64,000 bases of DNA from Scatophagus argus (lineage: Eukaryota > Chordata > Actinopteri > Scatophagidae). The notes under the pieces were generated by a model. It was not told the origin of the DNA, did not search any database, and worked only from the letters and a program-made list of their open reading frames with translations. Where the stretch lies: positions 28,375,225-28,439,224 of the forward strand of contig NC_058494.1 in the NCBI RefSeq assembly GCF_020382885.2, written 5' to 3'. Made by a program: the position numbers and the translations under genes. Shown here piece by piece: positions 51,411 to 64,000 of this stretch (position 1 is its first letter; each line of letters starts with the position of its first letter).

Positions 51411-51921
51411 CTCAGAGGAGTCTGTCAGGCTGCAGAGTCGTGGCACTTTCTGTGAACTGGACGAGAAGCTCCGCCCACCGCCGGCAGCGCGGCTGGTGCA
51501 TCATGGGAGTCTGAGTCTGTGGCTGAACGAGCTCCTGTAGCTGATCAGCACATTGTGGAGAGGGTGAGAGGGAAAGTCCAGCATCGTCCTTATTTTGGAC
51601 AACATCCTCCTCTCAGACACCACTGTCAGAGAGTCCAGTTCCTCTCCCACAACATGGTGGCCTTCTTAATGATTCTATTGAGTCTGTTAGTGTCCCTCAC
51701 TGAGACAACGATTTATTTATTTATTGTAAAATACAATGGAATTTAAATCACAGCATACCGTATCGTGTTGTGTAAACGCCAGAGGAGGGCGCTAATTAGG
51801 CAGTTTGTAACCCAAACGTACGAAAAGAAACAATAGTGGAGCAGAAGAAGAAGAGAAGCGGAAGCAACAGCAGCAGTGGAGCCAGTTAGTAACTGGCTAA
51901 CGTAAAGCCAAGCCTAACGTG
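51411..51921. promoter_or_regulatory. Divergent promoter between the rrbp1-like gene and pet117
   Basis: A GC-rich leader on the minus strand ends with CTCTGAG followed by GTGAGA at 51410, which fits a non-coding first exon of the rrbp1-like gene. The pet117 start is at 51922 on the plus strand. About 430 bases lie between the two leaders, with no other feature seen. Confidence 0.5.
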
Positions 51922-53582
51922 ATGTCTACAGCCTCCAAGGTGGTTCTGGGAGTTTCTGTGGTTCTGACTCTGAGCACCGTGGCTGCTGTTCACCTCAAAC
52001 AAGCCTGGGACAGACAGGTAAACCGGTCCGAACCGAGGCGGCCCTGCGGGAACAGAACTAACTGCAGTGCTAACAGTTAGCCGTGGAGGAGGACAGTCAG
52101 GTTTAACGGAGCTGAGAGGTCACGAGAAGTTTATCACCGACTTAATAAAATTATTTACTGTTTGATCAGGTAAAACCGACCCTGATGCATTTCGGTGTTT
52201 AAGGGACAAACTGCAATATTTTAATGTAAACCGAATTAAAACAGGTAAAATTTGAAGCAGCAGTTCAGACCGTGTCGTGCTAACAAAAGCTGTCAGAAAC
52301 TTCCGGTGTAGCTTTTCAAAACAAATACAAAGAACCACAGCTAGTTATTCCCATTATCATAATTAATCATCAACTAACAAAAGCAGTATGAACCTTTTGT
52401 GTTTTGAGCAATCTTCTTATCGATTGTAGGTCAGAAAAGTCACATGCCTTCTTCGTACATTAATCTGTGTTATATCTTTGTGATCACCTTTCATTTCACA
52501 CAACCCAGAGCTAATAAATCACAGAAGCGTCAGCAAACAAACCTTCCAGAATAAACTTGTAAATAAAGCACAACTCAGTTAGTCAGCCGTGACTGAAACT
52601 CTGTTAGTGTCTTAGCAGCACCACCACAACAAAAATGTAATGTTAATTCCTTAATTTAACAAACGTACACTTTATCTTAAATATCAAAGTTCTTGCAGTT
52701 ATCAAGTGAGTGTTTGTGGTGTTTTGGTGAAGTTTATTTTCATCTGTAAAGTGATTGGTTCATACTGCGCTCACAGGTGTTTGAAGAATGAATCAGGTTT
52801 GTTCATGTTCATGTACTCACAGGGGGCTGCCGCCTCATTTCATAACCAAATGTGGCTGACCGATAGTCGTGCCACCCGCAAGTGTAACTTTATTTTGAAG
52901 GTCAGCATACTAAAGGAAGAGCGGTTCCTGCTGTGTGGGGACTCGACTAAGCTGACTGTGAAAACATAAGAGCTTCGTCGTTAAACCAAATGATATGAGG
53001 AGACCGTTTTAACGTGGTTTATAAAGGCCGCGTTAAACATGATGAACACATGGACCTTGACCCCAGTTTTCCTCAGGGATCGATAAAGTATTGTAACGTC
53101 CGGCCGGCCGGAAGTTGTTCAGCAAACCTTCATTTATTGAAGAACAAGTCGGTTGGTGTCGGTCGTAACCACACCAGAACAACAAAAGAAGAAGAAGAAG
53201 AATCAACTTTATTGACAGTATATATATTTTTACATACACACACTGAATTCGTCTTCTGCATTTGACCCATCCTTAGTTGAACACACACACGCAACACCCG
53301 GCAAATTACATGCAGTGAAACACACACAGGAGCAGTGGGCAGCATCAAGCGCCGGGGAGCATATTGGGGGGTTAAGTGCCTTGCTCAAGGGCACATCAGC
53401 CGGCTAATAGAGGGGGGGAGCATTTTTCACATTAATCACTCCACCACACCCAAATGTTTCCTGCCCGTCCGGTGGGGGAATCGAACCAGTGACCCTCTGA
53501 TCACAAGCCGCTTCTCCAACCTCTAGGCCACGGCTGCCTCTCTGCTCCTTCTCTTTTTCATCTCCACTCTCTCTCTCCCTCT

Positions 53583-53629
<47 letters not shown>

Positions 53630-53630
53630 T

Positions 53631-53677
<47 letters not shown>

Positions 53678-53750
53678 TCTCTCCCTCTCCCTCCCTCTCT
53701 CTCCCTCCCTCTCTCTCCCTCTCTCTCTCTCTCTCTCCCTCCCTCTCTCT

Positions 53751-53787
<37 letters not shown>

Positions 53788-53853
53788 CCTCTCCCTCTCT
53801 CTCCCTCCCTCTCTCTCCCTCTCTCTCTCTCTCTCTCCCTCCCTCTCTCTCCC

Positions 53854-53885
<32 letters not shown>

Positions 53886-53938
53886 CCTTCCTCTCTCTCC
53901 CTCTCTCTCCCTCTCTCTCCCTCTCTCTCTCCCTCCCT

Positions 53939-54012
<74 letters not shown>

Positions 54013-54579
54013 TCCCCCGCCCCCTCGCTCTCACGTCCAACCACACATGCATTCACAGACCGTAGGAAACCATAAAACTCCTAGCTCTCAACTCTAACAT
54101 TAACATCAACCCTATCAACATTAACACCATGGGACATTCTTGCAGGGACGTTACAGTATTCTGATTCTCAAATTGGGTTGTAAAACGTTGACACACGTTA
54201 CAGTGTAAGAATAAACAAAAGTCCGTCCGTCCTCGACTGTCTTTCTGCATCAGCTGATCTTTGTGTTTGCTGATGGTTAGCTAGTGTTAGCATGCTAACA
54301 TGCTAAACCAGGATGGTGAATATGTTAAACGTCATGCCTGCTCAATGTTAGCATATTGGTGTTAGCATTCCAGTGTCTCAGCACTGCAGACAGACCGGAC
54401 TGTTAGAATGAGTTTGTTTTGTCCTGCAGCGTCTCCACGAAGGTGTCCTCAGAGACCTGGAGCGACTGGAGAGGAAGAAGGACAATCTGAGGCTGCTGGA
54501 GGAGCAGAGGACTCTGACCAGACAGCTGGAGGAGGAGAGGCGGCGCAGAGAGACGGAGCTCCGCCCACAGGACCACTGA
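51922..54579 (+). CDS. pet117: PET117, cytochrome c oxidase assembly factor
   Basis: PET117 is a small mitochondrial inner-membrane protein, facing the matrix, needed for assembly of complex IV. Exons 51922-52017 and 54430-54579 join in phase to 81 aa, the human length. The N-terminus MSTASKVVLGVSVVLTLSTV is the conserved membrane anchor, followed by AAVHLKQAWDRQRLHEGVLR and a charged helix LERLERKKDNLRLLEEQRTL. The intron of 2.4 kb holds a SINE and a CT array. Six bases after the stop there is a donor-like GTAAAG, which could splice on to kat14. It sits head to head with the rrbp1-like gene, as part of the order known from human 20p. Confidence 0.95.
53190..53537 (-). mobile_element. Near full-length tRNA-derived SINE in the pet117 intron
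   Basis: Read on the minus strand it starts GAGGCAGCCGTGGCCTAGAG, with GGTCACTGGTTCGATTCCCC as B box, then GCCCTTGAGCAAGGCACTTA, ATGGGTCAAATGCAGAAGAC and a tail CAATAAAGTTGATTCTTCTT. It is the reference copy for 12419, 38201 and 49505. Confidence 0.9.
53566..54010. repeat. CT/CCCT microsatellite, pet117 intron
   Basis: About 445 bp of (CT)n with CCCT interruptions, directly after the SINE head. Glu/Arg/Gly-rich minus-strand frames here are artefacts. Confidence 0.93.
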
Positions 54580-54705
54580 GACAGGTAAAGACATCAGCAC
54601 ACCTGTCCAAGGACAGGCAGAGGGGCTCTAATGCACGACACCACTCAAACTTAATATCACTGTGTTACCTGCACAGGTGTGTGTCGCTGTGACTGAGGGC
54701 CGGTG
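54580..54705 (+). promoter_or_regulatory. pet117-kat14 junction with a possible 91-nt intron
   Basis: After the pet117 stop (54577-54579) comes GACAG followed by GTAAAG (54586), and an acceptor TGCACAG ends at 54676; the kat14 start is 29 bases further on. No CpG-rich promoter of its own is seen for kat14 here. Confidence 0.5.
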
Positions 54706-57700
54706 ATGGACAGCAGCAGTGAGCAGCTGGGCGGAGGCGAGGACGAGGCCACCTGTACGTCGGCCTCTGAGGGTCTGGAGGAGGGGGAGGTGGAGGGTGA
54801 GACCCTGCTGATCGTGGAGTCGGAGGATCAGGGTTCGGTGGATCTGTCACATGACCAGAGCGGAGACTCTCTGACCAGCGACGTGGGCGAGGAGGCTGAC
54901 GGAGGCTGGGCCTGCGAGGACATGTCCTTCTACTGCGACCGCTGCCACAAGTGGGTCCCTGCAGGTGAGGCAGCCAATCACAGCTCGGTTTCTCTGTTCT
55001 TGTCTGAGTTGAACACACTCGCTCACCTTTGAATGAAGGAAGCTGACCGACTGTGTTTGTTGAGCAGCTCAGCTCCGCGGCGAGCAGCCCAGCTACCTGA
55101 AAGGAGACAACTTCTTTAAATTCGTCTGCTGCGACTGCTCTGAGGACGGCAAGGAGAGCTTTGAGAGGATGAGACTCACCTGGCAGCAGGTAGGTCCCTA
55201 ACGCCCCACAGCTGCCCGCCGCACGCGCGCCTGGTTCACCTGAGCCGCACCCAGAGAACAGTGAGGTTAAACAGAAACACAAACGCTTGAGTCGTGGTGT
55301 TAATCGGGTTTTTATGTCCTGTGTGTCAGGTGGTGATGTTGGCCATGTACAACTTGTCACTGGAGGGGACGGGACGTCAGGGTTACTTCAGATGGAAAGA
55401 GGACATCTGCGCTTTCATTGGGCGACACTGGAACTTCCTGCTGGGAACCAGGTGATGCAGTTTTATTTCCCTCCTCCTCTCGTCACCTGTCGGTTCCTGT
55501 TGTCTTCCTCCCGTTCATGCTCTGTAACACGAGTTAAGAACACAAGCCACAGTGAGAGCAGGGACGTCCCCCCTCTTCCTTTAAAGAGCACCTGAACACT
55601 CACCTGTTCCACCTGCACCTTCAGGTTCTCCTGCTCTCCTGTTTCAGCTCTTACTGCTTTAGTCTGATTCTGTTGTACTGAAACTTGTTGTTCTGTAAGT
55701 CGCTTTGGATGAAAGCGTCTGCTAAATGAACTGTGATGAAACTTGTTTGACATCCTGTCGTCATGTCAGTACTGGAGTGAAGCTGGACACAAGTGGTAGT
55801 TGCAGTTGAACTCCTGAACTGTCAGGAAGTCCACCTGGAGCCCAGACTCTTTGGTGGACGCGTCCTCCAGACGGCACAGACACACGTTAATATCGAGAGT
55901 GGGACATCCCGGCTTGTCCTTTCCTGCCGCCGTGTTTGACCTGCTGAGCGTCTTCCTCTCTGTGCAGGAAGAAGACGTCGACATGGTGGAGCACCGTGGC
56001 AGGCTGTCTGTCGGTCGGCAGTCCCACCTTCTTCCGCTCAGGAGCACAAGAGTTTGGTGAGCCCGGTTGGTGGAAGCTCGTCCAGAACCGGCCTCCAACT
56101 CTGAGACCCGAGGTGGACAAATCCACTACGAAGGCCAAAGGTAACGTTGACCCGCGCTCATCTGGAAGCCCTTTGGTCAAAGGTCTCATGTAATCCCTGC
56201 AGGTAAAGGACTCTGAACCTTTTGTTGCTCGTCTTCAGCCTCCAAACCTGCCGTGGATCCGATCATCACCGTGGAGGGCCTGAGGAAGCGTGGAGCCAGG
56301 AACCCTGTGGAGAACGCCATGCAGCTGAAGGAGAAACGCTCTCGCACACAGGAGGCCAAAGACATACGGCGGGCTCAGAAGGAGGCGGTGGGGGGTTACA
56401 CCGACCGCAGCGCCTCCTCCACGCCGGTCAAACTGGGCGGAGGCCGTGGCGGGAGCACCGGGCGCCGCCCCGACCTCATCCTGGAGAAAGGCGAGGTCAT
56501 CGATTTTTCCTCCCTCAGCTCTTCAGACCGAACGCCACTCACCAGCCCGTCACCCTCACCTTCACCCGACTTCTCTGCCCCGGGGACGCCGGCGTCCCAT
56601 TCAGCAACACCCAGCCTGCTGTCGGAGGCAGACCTGATCCCTGACGCCATGCCTCCGCAGGCTCTGTTCCACGGTGAGTTAGCGCATGAGTTAACGTGTG
56701 GCTGAATAGCTTCCTGTTGTGTGCACGTGACGTTAACACTGATGGAGTGTCTCTCCGTTGCCTCAGATGATGAAGAGATGGAGACGGAGGGGATGATTGA
56801 TCCAGGGATGGAGTACATCCCTCCTCCCAGCGCTAATCTTGTCGCCCGCAAGAAGCTCCGCGTTGCCCCACCTCACATTAAATGTGAAGCGGAGAGCGAG
56901 GACGACGAAGCTCGCGAACGTGAGGACGACTTTGAAGAGCCAGCAGGACAGAGTGAAGGTCCGTCTCTGTCCACTGGAGGTTGTGTTGGTGCTGGAGGAC
57001 CTGAGCGTAGGAGGGCAGCGCATCCCGAGAAAGCAGACGGTGCTGACGCTGCTTCGCGGGCTCCTCGCTTCACGTTGCTCAGCCTGTACGAGGAGAAGAT
57101 GCTGCTGCGACGGCTGGACGCCTGCCCTTTGGCTTTGGCCGTCACCCCGCAGGCCAAACGCCTCCACAGGAAGCTGCTGGTCCGCCAGGCCAAGAGACAG
57201 AGAGGGCTCCCGTTGCTGGACATCGATCGGGCCGTCAGTGCCGCCCTCAGCCTGGTGGGAGGGATCTACGGCGCCCAGGAGGCGGGGCCACAGGCGCAGG
57301 GTGGAGTCAGAGGGAAGTACGGCACCAACAGCCAGGAGCTGCGTATTTTGGATCGCTTCCAGGTACCTTAAACGTCAGTGCCGGTGTCATTCCCTCGTCT
57401 CGCTGATGTGTCCCGCTGGTTTACATGTTAGTTCAGGTCCTCGCATCCTGGCTCAGCAGGAAGTGGACCATTTAAGGTGCTGTGACCTCAGGACTGAACC
57501 AGAGATTCATCCTGTAGTCGAGTCGTGACCCTCAGGACGTTTTGTGTCAGTAAAATGTTCAAATGAAACCCGTCTGTGAGAGCTGTGCCTGCCTCAGGAT
57601 GATGACCCGGTCGGGGTTTTGTTGGGGTGCTGAACGTTGATGTGTTTTTGTGCAGACCAACCTGTCGAGCAGAAGGGGCGTCCAGCAGCAGTCGGTGTCC

Positions 57701-59234
57701 TTCTGGCATCGCTTGATGGGAGCAGAGGGCAGTTTGGACCAGAGCATCAAGAGTCCATACACCTCCCGCATCCTAAAACCGTACATCAGGTAAGGATTTT
57801 CCTAAAACACTCATCCAGGTGCAGCACGTCCTGCCTCAGGTAGGCCGAGTTTGAAAACCTCCTGTCAGGTATGGAAGGTTTCAGGATGTTTTCCTCCTCT
57901 GCCCAGTGTCACAGTCTTCTTCCTGTGTTTGTTCTGCAGGAGGGATTATGAAAGTCGTCCCCTGAAGCTGAGGTTGTTGTCGGAGATCAGAGCTTACCCA
58001 CACAGGAAGGACCCTGACTGGGTCCCGGAACCCAATGCCCCCATTGACTACTGCTACGTCCGCCCCAACCACATCCCCTCTGTCAACGCCATGTGTCATG
58101 ACAGCTTCTGGCCAGGTAGCACACACACATGCGTGTTTACTGACACGGAACCATCCCGCCATGAATCTGTGGTCTGAACCTGCCCCGTGTCCTGCCCTGG
58201 TCTTGTCCTGTAGGCGTGGACCTGTCCGAGTGCCTGCAGTACCCCGACTTCAGTGTGGTTGTCCTCTATAAGAAAGTTGTGGTTGGCTTTGGTTTCATGG
58301 TGCCAGACGTGAAGTACAACGAGGCCTACATCTCCTTCCTGCTGGTCCATCCGGAGTGGAGGAGAGCCGGCATCGGCACCTTCATGATCTACCATCTGAT
58401 TCAGGTGTGTGTGCTGCTGCTGTGGCCGTGAGTTGTCTCTAGAGGCCAGAAACAGTCTGTGTTCAGGGTCACATGTAAGGAAAGAACGTTACAATAGCAG
58501 AGTTAGTTAATGTAATGTTTGCTCAACGTTGGCTGAAGTGAGACTGAGAGATTTGAACCGTTAGAGGAGCTTTGTGTTGTTTTGGGTCTTGACCCACATG
58601 CACTTTCAGATTTTTAAATGTCAAAAAAATCTCCAAATCTGTATTTAGATTTGCAAGCATATTGAGATTTGAAAATGTGTATGTAGAGAGAAATTAAGAG
58701 CTGAGGAGTCGTGTTTTGCTGTGGGGAGTCAGCAGGACTTATTTCTGCTGCTAACTGCTGCTGACTGTAGCTGCTGTCAGCTGCACTGAGCCCAGTGAAC
58801 ACATCTGGACCAGGACCAAACGCAGCCTCTGAGACTGACGGTGTAGCCGTGACCCCCGCTCAGACCTCCGGAGGGGGAGGGGCCGACCGCTACCCGACCT
58901 CTCACTTCCCACAGAGGTCAGTAGGGTCACGTCAGAGTCCTGGTCCTGCTGTAAACCACCCCGGCCGTATGTTCTCTGTCCTGAGACTGGCTGCGTTCGC
59001 TGGGCTCAGCGTTGGCGGTCTGACAGGAATCTCACGCTGCGTGTTGCTGGTGTGTTTCAGACGTGTATGGGGAAAGACGTGACGCTGCACGTGTCGGCCA
59101 GTAATCCTGCCATGCTGCTTTATCAGAAGTTTGGTTTCAAAGCTGAGGAATACATCCTGGACTTCTATGATAAATATTACCCTGTGGACAGCACCGAGTG
59201 CCGCCACGCCTTCTTCCTCCGTCTGAGACGCTGA
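54706..59234 (+). CDS. kat14: KAT14 (CSRP2BP), acetyltransferase of the ATAC complex
   Basis: KAT14 is a GNAT-fold subunit of the ATAC histone acetyltransferase complex in the nucleus. Coding exons: 54706-54964, 55078-55189, 55330-55451, 55967-56140, 56239-56673, 56767-57362, 57656-57789, 57940-58115, 58214-58404 and 59061-59234; phases agree and give 790 aa (human 782). In order: an acidic N-terminus, a Cys-rich block (FYCDRCHKWVPAAQLRGEQP and FVCCDCSED, zinc-finger-like), WNFLLGTRKKTSTWWSTVAG, a long Ser/Pro/Glu linker, and the C-terminal GNAT domain with VVGFGFMVPDVKYNEAYISF and the acetyl-CoA loop HPEWRRAGIGTFMIYHLIQ, then NPAMLLYQKFGFKAEEYILD. The acceptor before the start (54676) and the 126-bp distance from pet117 suggest shared transcription. 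The probable poly(A) signal is ATTAAA at 59471. Confidence 0.96.
55600..55740 (+). repeat. Fish interspersed repeat in a kat14 intron
   Basis: It ends with TGTAAGTCGCTTTGGATGAA and AGCGTCTGCTAAATGA, a motif I know as extremely common at the end of fish SINE/LINE-type repeats. The upstream part is diverged. Confidence 0.6.
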
Positions 59235-60116
59235 AGCGGCGACTCGCGTCCGCCTGCTGGGTGAAGGTTTGCGGCGCCCTGATGACATCAGCCATCAAAC
59301 TGACGACGTTCTTCAAGAGCAGAAGAACACATCAGAGATCCTGTCTGAGATCACAGATTTCACGTCCTGCTTTCGGTTCTGCTGCCTCAAAATGTTTTGC
59401 CTGATGATGTTTTGTTTCATTCAGTTCTCAGTTTTCCACTGAATGTGTTTCTTCTGAATGTTTCAGAGCCATTAAAACCACAAAAAGTTTAACGATCAGT
59501 GTTCAGCATCAGTTTGTACACACACAGCTTCTGTTTCTGCTGCTTCACTCACTCCTTCATGCACAGGCTTCACTTTGTCCAGCAGGGTGCGCTGTGAGAA
59601 ACACATGATGTTGAGTCTTAAAGACAGAGAAGGATGTTTATTTGAGCTAACGTTGGCTAAACGTTAGCTCAAATAAAACCATTTGTGTGCCCTGCAGTGG
59701 ATGTGAAGCACTCAAACAGAAGTTTAACTGGAGACTGTCTCCGTCCACTCCTCATGTGTGCATGTGATGGACGGAGACAACCAGCAGGTGGAGCTGATCC
59801 TCCAGCCGGTGCCTTTGAGACTCCACAGAAGAAGAGGATGCTGTAACGAGAGGGAAAACGTGATCTCATCGTGGCATCGCAGTCTGAGCTTTTTTATGCT
59901 CAAACTGAAAACGTGGATGAAAGTTCAGTTTACGAAGCTTCTGAACCACACACACTTTGAGGCCATACATTCATAAACTTCATAACGGTTCATAAACTTT
60001 TATTATTCATCAAATAGAACAGAAGGAAGAGGGAATATGAGCATCTACTCCAAGCACATCACTACTTTATTATCAGAGAACAAAACGGTTTTTAAAAGCA
60101 GAGGTTTGTTTTGTCC
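59235..60116. other. Converging 3' UTRs of kat14 and dzank1
   Basis: ATTAAA at 59471 fits the kat14 end. For dzank1, minus-strand AATAAA signals lie at about 59998-60003 and 60066-60071. In between there is no recognised gene; a short inverted TTTGAGCTAACGTTGGCTAA and GTTAGCTCAAATAAA pair occurs at 59640-59677. Confidence 0.5.
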
Positions 60117-63993
<3,877 letters not shown>

Positions 63994-64000
63994 CTGAGAC

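Noticed and set aside
53523-54056. 177-residue Arg/Glu/Gly-rich frame on the minus strand
   Set aside because: Simple-sequence translation of the CT array in the pet117 intron.
56222-57528. Alternative-frame proteins overlapping kat14 exons
   Set aside because: They are shadows of the kat14 exons 56239-56673 and 56767-57362, whose frame matches the family and splices in phase.

Overview
The window looks like nuclear DNA from a ray-finned fish, probably a percomorph teleost. Genes are split into short exons with GT/AG introns. The introns and flanks are full of SINE and LINE pieces of kinds common in fish, long GA/CT and CA microsatellites, and minisatellites. Every recognised protein is a vertebrate orthologue. 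No bacterial operons, CRISPR arrays or viral elements were seen.

Layout, left to right. (1) 8-3231, minus: the first three coding exons of a PACS gene, closest to pacs2; the rest lies left of the window. (2) 5200-5920: a possible small unrecognised membrane-protein gene on the minus strand. (3) 6500-14700, plus: complete presenilin psen2, ten coding exons, 432 aa. (4) 15100-17460, minus: complete dpy30, five exons, 104 aa. (5) 17730-23100, minus: complete srd5a2, five exons, 255 aa, with a 600-bp GA/CT tract touching its start codon. (6) about 24850-45680, plus: complete tmem63b with a likely non-coding first exon in a CpG-rich promoter, a 5.5-kb repeat-rich first intron, 22 constitutive coding exons plus one of two 39-nt cassette exons (851 aa), and a 4-kb 3' UTR. 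(7) 45930-51500, minus: a short coiled-coil gene that matches only the middle of ribosome-binding protein 1 (p180). (8) 51922-54579, plus: pet117, two exons, 81 aa. (9) 54706-59234, plus: kat14 (CSRP2BP), ten coding exons, 790 aa, starting only 126 bp after the pet117 stop. (10) 59990-63993, minus: the last five exons of dzank1, running off the right edge.

The gene order joins blocks that are separate in human: srd5a2-dpy30 (2p), rrbp1-pet117-kat14-dzank1 (20p), and psen2, pacs2 and tmem63b from three other places. Gene ends are tightly packed: psen2/dpy30, tmem63b/rrbp1-like and kat14/dzank1 converge tail to tail, rrbp1-like/pet117 share a divergent promoter, and pet117-kat14 look co-transcribed. 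There is no single pathway; products include an intramembrane protease, a histone methyltransferase subunit, a steroid reductase, an osmosensitive channel, a complex IV assembly factor and an ATAC-complex acetyltransferase.

The most rewarding points are: two alternative 39-nt tmem63b exons of equal phase; a compact hAT transposon with perfect ends, an 8-bp target duplication and a paralogous empty site in the same window; the pet117-kat14 junction; the truncated rrbp1-like gene; and a 1-kb intronic minisatellite whose unit contains a splice-donor-like sequence.
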